In this document: positions 46,969 to 56,127 of the stretch, one piece after another | Layout: every line of letters starts with the position of its first letter | How positions within the stretch are numbered: the stretch's first letter is position 1 | Assembly: GCF_027111335.1 (NCBI RefSeq) | Contig: NZ_CP114288.1 | Coordinates: 868,001 to 932,000, forward strand | Length of the DNA: 64,000 bases | Direction of reading: 5' to 3' | Source of the DNA: Flavobacterium aquiphilum | GTDB taxonomy: Bacteria; Bacteroidota; Bacteroidia; Flavobacteriales; Flavobacteriaceae | Made by a program: the position numbers and the translations under genes | The notes under the pieces: generated by a model | What the model was told of the DNA's origin: nothing | The model's database searches: none | The model's input: only the letters and a program-made list of their open reading frames with translations

Positions 46969-48211
46969 AAAAATTAGTGTTATTGCATGTTTCTTTTTTT
47001 CGCTGATGTCTAACGCACAAAGTGGATCTGCTTCTCCTTATTCCTTTTTTGGACTTGGTGAATCCCGATTTAAAGGAAATCTTGAAAATCGTTCTATGGG
47101 AGGGTTAAACATTGAGCAAGACAGTCTCCATATTAATATTTTGAACCCTGCTAGTTTTGCCGCTGTAAGATTTACCACTTTTACAATGGGAGGAAATTAT
47201 ACTGCTACTAATTTAAAGTCAGATTCAAATAGCGGAGATGCAAAAAGAACAGCTCTGGATTATTTGGCCGTTTCTTTGCCATTTGGAAAGATTGGTGTGG
47301 GATTTGGATTGTTGCCTTATACTTCGGTAGGTTATCATATTCAGTCTACGAGTTCGGAACCGGATGGTACAAATAATGTTATGAAAGGAACAGGAGGTTT
47401 GAATAAAGCTTTCTTTTCAGTGGGATACACAATTATTCCTAATTTATTGGTTGGTGCCGATATACAGTATAATTTTGGAAGAATCAATAACACGAACTTG
47501 GAATATCTTACTGGAGTGCCAATCGGAACCCAAGAGGAAAATAAAGCTGATTTGAACGGTTTCGCAGCTAATTTTGGTGTAATGTACCGACATAAAATTT
47601 ACAAAAAAGTAAACTTTTACAGTGGTTTGACCTATACTCCTCAAAGTAAATTATCTTCTTCGAATACCAAAACCATTTCTACAGTAAACTATAATTCTAA
47701 TTTTGATGTAGCGATTATCGATCCATCGGATTCAAAGCAAATTAGAAAAGATTTGACAATTTCGGACAAAATATCATTTGGTTTTGGTGCAGGGCAAACA
47801 AAGAAATGGATGATAGGAACCCAAATGACTTTTCAAAATGTCGGGGACTTAGCAAATGAATACAATGCATCAAGTAAAGCTACTTATGGGAAATATTCAA
47901 GTTACAGCTTAGGAGGGTATTATGTTCCAAACTTTAATGTTTTTTCTCAATATTATAAAAAAGTGGTTTACAGAGGAGGTTTGAGATTTACAAAAACAGG
48001 AACTATTATTGATTCTGAAGAGATTGACGATAAGGCAATATCATTAGGTCTTGGATTGCCAATACCGGGAGGTGTTTCTAATATTAATTTAGGTTTGGAA
48101 TTTGGACAAAAAGGAACAACAGCAAAAGGTTTGGTTCAGGAAAATTACTTTACTTTTGCAGTGAGTTTCTCTCTTAATGACAGATGGTTTGGACAACATA
48201 AAATTGAGTAA
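46961..48211 (+). CDS. FadL-like outer-membrane beta-barrel protein
   Basis: A 416-residue protein with a signal peptide (res 1-19, SNAQ). The mature part opens with GSASPYSFFGLGESRFKGNLENRSMGG, the start typical of Bacteroidota FadL/PorV-type barrels. Many alternating beta strands follow, ending in an aromatic-rich C-terminus. It overlaps coaX and is followed by an LptC-like gene, so it may be part of envelope assembly. The cargo or function is unknown. The barrel call rests on pattern, not on a recognised family name. Confidence 0.78.
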   Translation: MIKKISVIACFFFSLMSNAQSGSASPYSFFGLGESRFKGNLENRSMGGLNIEQDSLHINILNPASFAAVRFTTFTMGGNYTATNLKSDSNSGDAKRTALDYLAVSLPFGKIGVGFGLLPYTSVGYHIQSTSSEPDGTNNVMKGTGGLNKAFFSVGYTIIPNLLVGADIQYNFGRINNTNLEYLTGVPIGTQEENKADLNGFAANFGVMYRHKIYKKVNFYSGLTYTPQSKLSSSNTKTISTVNYNSNFDVAIIDPSDSKQIRKDLTISDKISFGFGAGQTKKWMIGTQMTFQNVGDLANEYNASSKATYGKYSSYSLGGYYVPNFNVFSQYYKKVVYRGGLRFTKTGTIIDSEEIDDKAISLGLGLPIPGGVSNINLGLEFGQKGTTAKGLVQENYFTFAVSFSLNDRWFGQHKIE

Positions 48212-48255
48212 TCATAAGTCAAATAAATACTTTTTATCAATTGACTTGTCAAGTT

Positions 48256-48810
48256 ATGGCTTTCTTCAAAAAATATACTCTATCATTTTTTCTGCTAATT
48301 ATTGTTGTTAGCATGGTTTTGGGCTGTGAGAATAATTTTAAGGAAGTACAAAAAAATGATTATTCGGAATTTGTTCCCAGTGGTGATGCCGACAATGTAA
48401 ATTTGAAATATACCGATTCGGGAAAAATAAAATCCATATTGATAAGTCCGAAAATGTATGATTATGCGAATGTAGAATTCGCATTCACGGAATTTCCAAA
48501 AGGGGTAGACGTGACAATCTATGACAATAAAGGGAAAAGAACTTTTATCAGGTCAAATTATGCGATTTCATATAAGCCGACTAATATTATTGATTTGCAG
48601 GGAAAAGTAAAAATAACGTCGGAAACTGGTCAGATGCTTGAAACGGAACAGTTGTATTTTGATCAAAAAAATCAATGGTTTTTTACTGAGAAAAAATTTA
48701 AATTGACGGATGCTAAAGGAGGGTCAACGGGACAAGGAATTGACTTTAGCAAAGACTTTAAAGTGGTGAATTCGCAACGAATAGAAGGCGAAGTCGAATC
48801 TTCGGAATAA
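48256..48810 (+). CDS. LptC-like LPS export lipoprotein
   Basis: 184 residues from the ATG at 48256 (MAFFKKYTLSF). The frame opens five residues earlier, but the hydrophobic signal fits the later start. The lipobox is VLGC. The mature part is a beta-rich OstA-like fold (MYDYANVEFAFTEFPKGVDVTIYD, IIDLQGKVKITSETGQMLETEQLYFD) as in the YrbK/LptC family, which bridges LPS from the inner membrane toward LptA. Flavobacterial members are often lipoproteins. It is in a run of envelope genes. Confidence 0.85.
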   Translation: MAFFKKYTLSFFLLIIVVSMVLGCENNFKEVQKNDYSEFVPSGDADNVNLKYTDSGKIKSILISPKMYDYANVEFAFTEFPKGVDVTIYDNKGKRTFIRSNYAISYKPTNIIDLQGKVKITSETGQMLETEQLYFDQKNQWFFTEKKFKLTDAKGGSTGQGIDFSKDFKVVNSQRIEGEVESSE

Positions 48811-48826
48811 TAAAAACAACAACAAC

Positions 48827-49018
48827 ATGAATTTTTTAAAATATACCTCTTACCTTTATTTAGCTTTTGGAGTCTTCTTTTTATATGATGGATATACAAA
48901 AATAAATACTGCCGAAACTCCTTGGTTGAGTTTTATAATTGCGGCTCTTGCTATTTTTATGTTTTTCTTTAGAAGGAGATTTTCTAAAAAATTTGAAGAC
49001 AGAAATAAACAACCCTAA
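48827..49018 (+). CDS. Small membrane protein, two helices
   Basis: A 63-residue protein with two hydrophobic helices (about 5-20 and 33-50) and a basic end (RRRFSKKFEDRNK). It sits 16 bp behind the LptC-like gene and 5 bp in front of the CNNM/CorC gene, so it is certainly co-transcribed. I do not recognise the family. Confidence 0.8.
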   Translation: MNFLKYTSYLYLAFGVFFLYDGYTKINTAETPWLSFIIAALAIFMFFFRRRFSKKFEDRNKQP

Positions 49019-49023
49019 AAACT

Positions 49024-50286
49024 ATGGAAATAAGTATCATAATATTGTGTTTAATACTATGTGCTTTTTTTTCAGGAATGGAAATCGCTTTTATTTCCTC
49101 CAATAAAATTTATTTGGAGTTAGAAAAAAAGCAAGACAGTTTTGTCTCTAAAACCCTGACCAAACTTACCGAGAAGCCATCGAAATTTATTGCAGCAATG
49201 CTTATTGGAAACAATATCGCACTGGTTGTTTACGGATTTTTCATGGGTGAACTGTTAATGGGTTGGATTTTGCGGCTTGATTTGCATTTTTCAGATTTGA
49301 CCAGCCTGTTTATTCAAACTGTGATTTCTACCTTCATTGTTTTGATTACCGCAGAGTTTTTGCCGAAAGTTTTTTTTCAGATTTACGCCAATTCGGTTAT
49401 TAAATTTTTCGCCATTCCGGCTTATTTTTTTTATAAGTTATTCTATTTTATTTCTACTTTTTTGATTTGGATTTCTGATTTTGTTTTGAAAAAATTTTTC
49501 AAAACCGAAGGGGATCAGGTGCAGCTTTATTTTAGTAAAGTGGAATTGGGTAATTATATCAACGAGCAAATGAGCACGGTTGACGAGCATGAAGAAGTGG
49601 ATTCTGAAATACAGATATTCAGAAATGCGTTGGATTTTTCTGGTACAAAGGCCCGTGATGTTATGACCCCGAGAACTGAAATTGCAGCCGTTGAAGTTGG
49701 TGAATCGGTGGAGGATCTTAAAGAATTGTTTATCGAGACCGGTTATTCTAAGATAGTCATTTATCAAAATTCATTGGACGATATTATCGGTTATGTCCAT
49801 TCTTTTGATTTGTTTAAAAAGCCTTTGTCGATCGAAGAGATTGTTATTCCAGTGGAGTTTATTCCGGAAACGATTTATGTAAAAGACGCCATGGATTTAT
49901 TGACTAAAAAAAGAAAGAGCGTTGCGGTCGTGTTAGATGAATACGGAGGGACATCAGGAATTCTAACCATTGAGGATATTGTTGAAGAACTTTTTGGCGA
50001 AATAGAAGATGAACACGATGATTTGGATGAAGAATTGATTGAAAAAGAGTTGGAAGATGGCGTTTTTCTATTCTCTGCCCGTTTTGATGTAGAGTATTTA
50101 AATCAAACCTATAAACTGTCAATTCCCGAAAGTGATTCATACGGAACACTAGGTGGATTTATAGTAAATTTCACCAAAGAAATTCCTCAAAAAGGTGATC
50201 AATTTACGATCGAAAATTATCATTTTGTCATTGAAGAAGCCACAAATAAGAAGATTGAATTGGTTAAAATGACAATCAAAGACTGA
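49024..50286 (+). CDS. CNNM/CorC (hemolysin-like) membrane protein
   Basis: A 420-residue protein with an N-terminal DUF21/CNNM membrane domain (about 1-170, four hydrophobic segments, FSGMEIAFISSNKI at the start). Two CBS domains follow (about 205-330, RDVMTPRTEI at the beginning), then a CorC-HlyC domain (about 340-415, GFIVNFTKEIP). The family is linked to magnesium or cobalt efflux and divalent ion balance; old 'hemolysin' names are misleading. In flavobacteria, GldE belongs to the same family, but no gliding genes lie beside this one. Confidence 0.9.
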   Translation: MEISIIILCLILCAFFSGMEIAFISSNKIYLELEKKQDSFVSKTLTKLTEKPSKFIAAMLIGNNIALVVYGFFMGELLMGWILRLDLHFSDLTSLFIQTVISTFIVLITAEFLPKVFFQIYANSVIKFFAIPAYFFYKLFYFISTFLIWISDFVLKKFFKTEGDQVQLYFSKVELGNYINEQMSTVDEHEEVDSEIQIFRNALDFSGTKARDVMTPRTEIAAVEVGESVEDLKELFIETGYSKIVIYQNSLDDIIGYVHSFDLFKKPLSIEEIVIPVEFIPETIYVKDAMDLLTKKRKSVAVVLDEYGGTSGILTIEDIVEELFGEIEDEHDDLDEELIEKELEDGVFLFSARFDVEYLNQTYKLSIPESDSYGTLGGFIVNFTKEIPQKGDQFTIENYHFVIEEATNKKIELVKMTIKD

Positions 50287-50395
50287 TATTGTTTTGGAAA
50301 CTCAAAAAAAATCAAAAAAAAAACACTAGTTCTATAATTATTAATTAGATAATTGTATTTTCGCAAACAAAATTTTAAAATAAACATAATAAACA

Positions 50396-52495
50396 ATGGC
50401 AGTTTTATCAAAAATTAGACAACATTCCGCTATAATGATTGGGGTTATTGCCCTGGCATTATTTTCATTTATCATACAAGACCTTTTTACGAAAGGGAAT
50501 TTTGGTAAGAGTTCAAAGGATGTTGGAAGTATCAATGGAAAGGATATTTCATTTGAAGACTTTAGAGTTAAAGTCAGCAATTTGGAAAAAAGCGGACAAG
50601 GGATTTCTGCTACAGAAGCGTCTAGACAAGTATGGGAGCAAGAAGTGACTATCGCTTTACTTTCTGCCGAATTTGATAAATTGGGGTTAAGAGCTGGAGA
50701 AAAACACATTATGGATGTTCTTAAAGCAGATCCAAATATTGGTAAAAACCCAATGTTCTTAAATGGGGCAGGTATGTTTGATATTGCAAAATTCAAAGAA
50801 TATTTCAAATCAAATCCTGAGCAAGCACAATATTTGAAAGACAGAGAAAAAAGTGCCGAATTGAACGCGAAATTCCAAATGTACAATACCTTGATTAAAG
50901 CAGGTATTTATACAACAGAAAGCGAAGGGAAATTCAATTACGAAATGGCTTCAAACAAAGTTAACTTTGCTTATGTTGCCGGTTTGTTTTCAACTATTAA
51001 GGATAGTGAAGTGAAAGTTTCTGATGCAGATATTTTGGAGTATATGAAAGCAAGTCCAAAAAAATTCAAATCTGAAGAAACTCGTAAATTGGAATATGTT
51101 TTAATTGAAGATAAAGCTTCTCCGGAAGATATTACTGAAGTTAAAAACAAAGTGACTTCATTGTTGTCAGGAAGTGTAGTTTATAACCAAGCTACTGGTA
51201 AAAATGATACTTTAGCTGGTTTTAAAAACACAAAAAATGTTGCTGAGTTTGTAAATTCAAATTCTGATGTTCCTTACGATTCTTCGTATGTTGCCAAAAA
51301 AGATTTGCCTGCTGTAGATTCTGATAAATTGTTCAACTTAGCTCCAGGTGAAGTTTATGGCCCTTATGTTTTTGGTAAATACTACTGTATTTCTAAATCT
51401 TTGGGTAAAAAAGCTGGTGTAAATGCAAAAGCAAGTCATATCCTTATTAGTTATGAAGGAACACAAGTTCCAAACAAAAGAGAGAAAAGAACTAAGGAAG
51501 AAGCTAAAGCTAAAGCTGAAGAGATTTTGGCTCAAGTACAAGCAAATCCAGATAGTTTCATGATGTTGGCTTTCACTAATTCTGATGATTCTTCTGCTCA
51601 ACAAGGTGGTGATTTAGGATATTTTGGACAAGGTGCAATGGTAAAACCTTTCAATGATTTCGTTTTCAACAACGGTATCGGAAAAGTTGGATTGGTAGAA
51701 ACTCCATTTGGATTCCACATTATTAAAATTACTGATAAACAAGACGGAGTACGTTTAGCAACTGTGGCTCAAAAAATTGAAGCTTCAGAAGCTACTTCTG
51801 ATAAAGTATTTACACAAGCAACTAAATTCGAAATGCAGGTTGCTGATAAAGATTTTAATAAAGTTGCCAAAGAAATGGCTCTTACAGTTGCACCAGCTGT
51901 TTCAGTTAGAGCGATGGATGAAAATTTTGGTCCATTAGGAAATCAAAGAACTATCGTAAGATGGGCTTTTGAAAAAGACACTAAAGAAGGTGCTACAAAA
52001 AGATTTGAAGTGGCTAATTTAGGACACGTTATTGCAAAACTTACTGCGATTGACAATTCTGGTTTAGTACCAGTTGACCAAGCTAGACCTTATGTAGAGC
52101 AAATTCTTAAAAACAAGAAAAAAGCTGAAATTTTGAAAGCTAAAATGAATGGAAGTTCATTGGAAGCTATTGCAAAAGCTACAGGTTCAACAGTTCAACA
52201 AGCTACTAATGTTACTTTGGAGAACCCAGTTTTAACAGGTGGTGTTGGTCAGGAGCCGAAAGTAGTTGGTAATGCATTTGCATTGGCTGCAAATAAAATG
52301 TCTGCTCCAATTGAAGGTGTTACTGGTGTATATGTTGTGAAAAACATTAGCACTGTAAAAGCACCGGCTTTGAAAAGCTATGCTGACAACGTTGCAAAAT
52401 TGAAAGCTCAAAGTGGTGGTGATGTAAACAGAGTATTGCCAGCCTTAAGAGAAGATGCCGATATTAAAGACAACAGAAAAGATTTTAATTACTAA
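50396..52495 (+). CDS. PpiD-like periplasmic peptidyl-prolyl isomerase
   Basis: A 699-residue protein anchored by one N-terminal helix (about 12-31, no cleavage site). A SurA-N-like chaperone domain covers about 35-230. A parvulin domain lies at about 345-455 (KASHILISYEG, GGDLGYFGQGAMVKPFNDFVF, ETPFGFHIIKI). A second half-parvulin-like region follows to the end. It helps fold exported and outer-membrane proteins in the periplasm. It is much longer than SurA and matches the PpiD layout, and it is followed by its own terminator. Confidence 0.92.
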   Translation: MAVLSKIRQHSAIMIGVIALALFSFIIQDLFTKGNFGKSSKDVGSINGKDISFEDFRVKVSNLEKSGQGISATEASRQVWEQEVTIALLSAEFDKLGLRAGEKHIMDVLKADPNIGKNPMFLNGAGMFDIAKFKEYFKSNPEQAQYLKDREKSAELNAKFQMYNTLIKAGIYTTESEGKFNYEMASNKVNFAYVAGLFSTIKDSEVKVSDADILEYMKASPKKFKSEETRKLEYVLIEDKASPEDITEVKNKVTSLLSGSVVYNQATGKNDTLAGFKNTKNVAEFVNSNSDVPYDSSYVAKKDLPAVDSDKLFNLAPGEVYGPYVFGKYYCISKSLGKKAGVNAKASHILISYEGTQVPNKREKRTKEEAKAKAEEILAQVQANPDSFMMLAFTNSDDSSAQQGGDLGYFGQGAMVKPFNDFVFNNGIGKVGLVETPFGFHIIKITDKQDGVRLATVAQKIEASEATSDKVFTQATKFEMQVADKDFNKVAKEMALTVAPAVSVRAMDENFGPLGNQRTIVRWAFEKDTKEGATKRFEVANLGHVIAKLTAIDNSGLVPVDQARPYVEQILKNKKKAEILKAKMNGSSLEAIAKATGSTVQQATNVTLENPVLTGGVGQEPKVVGNAFALAANKMSAPIEGVTGVYVVKNISTVKAPALKSYADNVAKLKAQSGGDVNRVLPALREDADIKDNRKDFNY

Positions 52496-52518
52496 TAATA
52501 AGTAATTTTCACAATAGA

Positions 52519-52561
52519 AAAACCCCGATACTTTTAAAACTGCAGGTATCGGGGTTTTTTG
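52519..52561 (+). terminator. Terminator behind ppiD
   Basis: AACCCCGATAC/GTATCGGGGTT around a 14-base loop, followed by a T-run. Bases 52562-52818 show nothing else but AT-rich leader. Confidence 0.88.
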
Positions 52562-52818
52562 TATCTAATATTTTTAATTATCAAATAATTAACATTTAAT
52601 TCGTTGAATATTTGTAGATGTGTTTTGAAAATCAATTTATTGGTAAAAATATATTATTAACATTAAAGAGTTGTTAATGTCTGGAAAAAAGCTGTAAATT
52701 TATATTCGATTAGTGTTTTAAAGATGCTGATTTTTAAAGAGCGTTTCCCAATCTAGCTCAATATTGCCTACTAAAAAAATAAAGGATTCACGGAATTTTT
52801 AACGTAAATGTATTTATT

Positions 52819-53247
52819 ATGTTTAGTTTTTTTAAAAAAAATCCGAAAGTATATTCCAATATTGAAAGCCATATATTTGGAATAATCACAGAGTTACTGA
52901 AACTTAATGCAACTGATATCAATTGTGATGAATTAGGCGGGAAATATTATTTAAGTAACGAAGAGCATCATTTCAAGGTTACTGTGTTTAGTAATGAATC
53001 TGTAGTAAGGTTGACAAATACCCGAGATTCTGTTGCCGAGAAATATAACAAGTCTTTTGTTGATGATATTTTAAAAGCGATTAAAGAAGAGAAACATCAC
53101 AGGATGGAATTGGTAAATGACTCTATTTCCACCAGCATTGAAAAGATGGCGGAACGTCTGCATAACACGCTTATTGATTCTAGCGCAGAAAACAAAACCA
53201 TTCGTTTGGAGACCGACGAATTCAATAAAGATAAAACGGCTAATTAG
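52819..53247 (+). CDS. Hypothetical protein
   Basis: A 142-residue soluble protein without signal peptide, opening MFSFFKKNPKV. The middle has a short alpha/beta region (YYLSNEEHHFKVTVFSNESVVRL), and the C-terminal half is helical and charged. I do not recognise the family. It is in the opposite direction to the genes at 53288 onward and alone behind the PpiD terminator. The frame is clean and of ordinary composition, so it is probably a real gene. Confidence 0.65.
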   Translation: MFSFFKKNPKVYSNIESHIFGIITELLKLNATDINCDELGGKYYLSNEEHHFKVTVFSNESVVRLTNTRDSVAEKYNKSFVDDILKAIKEEKHHRMELVNDSISTSIEKMAERLHNTLIDSSAENKTIRLETDEFNKDKTAN

Positions 53248-53287
53248 GTAAAAGTGTTTGTTATGGAATAAATTTACTTTATTGAAA

Positions 53288-54199
53288 TCAGAGAATCATA
53301 TCGCCGTATTCTAAAATTGTTTTATACCCTTTACTTTGAAAATAAGCACGTGGGTTTTCTTTTGAAACAGCCATAATAAAATCGCCTCCCCAAGCCCCAA
53401 GGCTTTTTATCGTTCCATCAAAGTCAGGGAATAAAGATTCTTTTACTGTTTTTGTTTGAAGAACAGAACTCATTTCTTTCTCATGTTTTTCTAATGCTTC
53501 CGCAAAAGTGTTTTCATCTTTCGCATTCAAAATGGATTGAGTAAGCTGATTGATGATTTTTTTGGAAGCTTCCAAATCGTTTCTTTTCTCTTTATAAGAT
53601 GCGATGGCATTTTTGCTGTTTTGCTTTTGATTAAGATAAACAAAGAATATATTTTCTGTAAATGTAGGATTGAAGTTTGTCTTTTCAACAATTGGTTTTC
53701 CTTGTTCGAGATGATATAAAATTGGACCGTTATTATGTGCGCAGGCAATATCATAGCCGCTTCCGCCAAAACTATTTTTAAGAAGCGTAAAAGCGTCAAT
53801 GTCGAACCATTGAGCGATGTTGTTTATTAAAGTGGAGGATGTGCCCAATCCCCATTTTTTTGGAAAAGTCAGTTGAGTTGAAACAATAAGTCCTTCCGAA
53901 TTAGAAATAACATTCGGATTCATTTGATAAGCTTCTCTCAGAATTGTAATCAGTGTATTTTTAACAGATTCTTTTTCAAAAGGAACATTGGAAATAATTT
54001 CTGAAAACAGGATTGTTTCCTCAAACCAAACACTTCCGTCGGCATCGAAACTTTTCCATTTGATTTCTTGATTGTTATTTTCTTCGATGATAAGATTTTG
54101 TCCAAATTTTGTTGGCAGAGCCAATGCTTTTGCACCATCAAGAACCAAATATTCTCCAGTTATCAAAAGTTTTCCGTTGCTGTAAAATGTTTTTTTCAT
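53288..54199 (-). CDS. GYDIA-family GHMP kinase, probable mevalonate-pathway kinase
   Basis: A 303-residue cytoplasmic GHMP kinase. Seen: FYSNGKLLITGEYLVLDGAKALALP (substrate region), the ATP loop WGLGTSSTLINNIAQ (about 115-129), the GYDIA motif in GGSGYDIACA (about 145-154) and the C-terminal LGAWGGDFIMA. It lies directly downstream of HMG-CoA reductase, so phosphomevalonate kinase is the best guess; the phosphomevalonate step is otherwise not encoded in this window. A true assignment needs substrate data. A palindromic repeat separates it from the reductase. Confidence 0.82.
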   Translation of the reverse strand: MKKTFYSNGKLLITGEYLVLDGAKALALPTKFGQNLIIEENNNQEIKWKSFDADGSVWFEETILFSEIISNVPFEKESVKNTLITILREAYQMNPNVISNSEGLIVSTQLTFPKKWGLGTSSTLINNIAQWFDIDAFTLLKNSFGGSGYDIACAHNNGPILYHLEQGKPIVEKTNFNPTFTENIFFVYLNQKQNSKNAIASYKEKRNDLEASKKIINQLTQSILNAKDENTFAEALEKHEKEMSSVLQTKTVKESLFPDFDGTIKSLGAWGGDFIMAVSKENPRAYFQSKGYKTILEYGDMIL

Positions 54200-54212
54200 T
54201 TTTGAAATGACG

Positions 54213-54367
54213 TTTTTGCCACGAATTCACGAATTTTTTCATTAAAAATTTGCGGCTAAATTATATTCACGAATTTTAATAATTAGGAAAAGTGGACAAA
54301 TAAATTTGTGTTAATCTTCATTAGATTATATGAGTCAAATGGAAATTCGTGCATTCGTGGCTAAAAG
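54213..54367. repeat. Palindromic repeat with GCCACGAAT arms
   Basis: Left arm TTTTGCCACGAATTCACGAATT (54213-54234) and right arm AAATTCGTGCATTCGTGGC (54343-54361) are inverted, with an inner CACGAATT copy at about 54270. It lies between the two mevalonate genes and could form a hairpin in the transcript, perhaps limiting the kinase. Confidence 0.7.
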
Positions 54368-54368
54368 T

Positions 54369-55685
54369 TTATTTCCTTAAATTTTCAATAAAATCTACGA
54401 CAGCACTATGGGAAACAACATGATGTTTAAAATGTTTTTTAATCAAATGACTCTCTTCGTCGTCCGTGTTAAACTGATTGAGGATGTTGTTCAAATGCAT
54501 TTTCATATGCCCCTCTTGAATTCCAGTTGTGGTCAAAGAACGCAATGCAGCAAAGTTCTGTGCTAATCCCGCAACGGCAACGATTTGCATTAATTCTTTT
54601 GCAGACGGTTTTTCAAGCATCTCCAAAGATAATTTTACTAAAGGATGAAGCGATGTCAAACCACCTACAGTTCCTAATGCCAATGGGATTTCCAACCAAA
54701 AACTAAAGATTCCGTTTTCGATTTTTGCATGTGACAAACTAGAATATTGACCATTTTTAGAAGCGTAAGCATGAACCCCGGCTTCTACAGCTCTAAAGTC
54801 GTTACCGGTTGCCAAAACAACGGCATCAATTCCGTTCATGATTCCTTTATTGTGAGTAACTGCACGGAAAGGCTCCACTTCGGCAATTTGAACGGCCTGA
54901 ATAAATTTGACAGCGAACTCGTGTGGATTTTCAATATGTTTTTCGGCTAAATCTTCAATCGGGCATGAAACTTCGGCTCTAACGATGCAATTTGGAACAT
55001 AATTCGAAAGAATACTCATTACCACTTTTATGTTTTTTTCTTCTTCAGAAAATAAATTGTAATCCAATGCTTCTTCCTTCAATGTTTGGGCAAATTGTTC
55101 CAAACATGAATTGATAAAGTTGGCGCCCATACTGTCAACCGTTTCAAAAGTGACATGGAGTTGATGGTAATTTGGGAGTAAATCGGTTTTGTCTTTTAGA
55201 ACAATATCCAAAATACCGCCACCTCTTTTTTGCATGTTTTTAGTCAAATGCTCGGTAACTTCAAATAGTTTCGATTTTAATTGGTCAAAAAATAATGTCA
55301 GTTTGGATTTGTCTCCTTCATAAATAAAATGGACTTGCCCAATTTTTTCAGTATCAATAATTGTTGCTTTGAATCCACCTCGGGTTGACCAGAATTTTGC
55401 CGCTTTGGAAGCTGCCGCCACAACTGAACTTTCCTCAATTGCCATTGGAATTGTTGAGTATTTTCCATTAATCAGGAAATTGGGAGCAACACCCAGCGGG
55501 ATGTAGAAATTTGAAATCGTATTTTCTATGAATTCATCGTGAAGTTTTTGAATTTTCTCATCAGAATTCCAGTAATTTTTAAGTAATGCTATGGCTTCAC
55601 TTGGAGTTGAAAAATAGTTATTGGCAATCCAGTTTATTTTTTCTTCTTTGGATAATTTGGAAAATCCAGCAACAGCGTTGTTCAT
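54369..55685 (-). CDS. mvaA: Class II hydroxymethylglutaryl-CoA reductase
   Basis: A 438-residue enzyme of the class II type, without the membrane domain of eukaryotic enzymes. It makes mevalonate from HMG-CoA in the cytoplasm. ENTISNFYIPLGVAPNF and IPMAIEESSVVAAASKAAKF (catalytic E84/E85 region), VDSMGANFINSC (catalytic Asp), and THNKGIMNGIDAV (catalytic Lys) are clear. NADPH versus NADH preference is not visible. Its promoter carries TATCTTTG (55712-55719, minus strand). Confidence 0.95.
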   Translation of the reverse strand: MNNAVAGFSKLSKEEKINWIANNYFSTPSEAIALLKNYWNSDEKIQKLHDEFIENTISNFYIPLGVAPNFLINGKYSTIPMAIEESSVVAAASKAAKFWSTRGGFKATIIDTEKIGQVHFIYEGDKSKLTLFFDQLKSKLFEVTEHLTKNMQKRGGGILDIVLKDKTDLLPNYHQLHVTFETVDSMGANFINSCLEQFAQTLKEEALDYNLFSEEEKNIKVVMSILSNYVPNCIVRAEVSCPIEDLAEKHIENPHEFAVKFIQAVQIAEVEPFRAVTHNKGIMNGIDAVVLATGNDFRAVEAGVHAYASKNGQYSSLSHAKIENGIFSFWLEIPLALGTVGGLTSLHPLVKLSLEMLEKPSAKELMQIVAVAGLAQNFAALRSLTTTGIQEGHMKMHLNNILNQFNTDDEESHLIKKHFKHHVVSHSAVVDFIENLRK

Positions 55686-55711
55686 AGGTGTAAATTATTG
55701 CTTAATGACCG

Positions 55712-55719
55712 CAAAGATA
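55712..55719 (-). promoter_or_regulatory. -7 box of the mvaA-GYDIA kinase operon
   Basis: TATCTTTG on the minus strand, 27 bases in front of the mvaA start. No convincing -33 box is visible. Confidence 0.5.
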
Positions 55720-56008
55720 CACATTCCATGTTATTGTTTTTTTCAAAAAGAATAGCTGTTTTAAATCCGATAGTTTTATGCAAGGAAACTGATTTTTCGG
55801 CCTTTATGATTGTTTTATGGCTCTATGTTAAGAGATTTTGATTTGGTAACAAAAACTTAATACTGCAAAAATAATGGTAAGAATGTTTGTACTTTGTTTC
55901 GATGATAATATAATATTTAGAATAATTGTTAAAAATATTTTTTTATAACATTTATTAGAGCAAAAGTGTTTTATTTATAAAATTTTCACTAAAATTGTCG
56001 GTTTATAA

Positions 56009-56119
56009 CTCAATCCATATTATGAAAGAATTGCAGCTATAGAGGTCGTAAATACCTATAAAAAGATGCAATTAGAGCGATACGGAGAGAGGCAATTAGA
56101 TATTTCAAAAAATAATTAA
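56009..56119 (+). other. Possible gene remnant or leader peptide
   Basis: An open frame of 36 codons (NPYYERIAAIEVVNTYKK ... DISKNN, then stop) with no good start and a stop 9 bases before dipeptidyl peptidase. Its amino-acid make-up is protein-like, unlike the surrounding AT-rich spacer. It may be the C-terminal end of a deleted gene or a coincidence. The rest of 55720-56008 holds only AT-rich spacer. Confidence 0.25.
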
Positions 56120-56127
56120 CACCTTTT

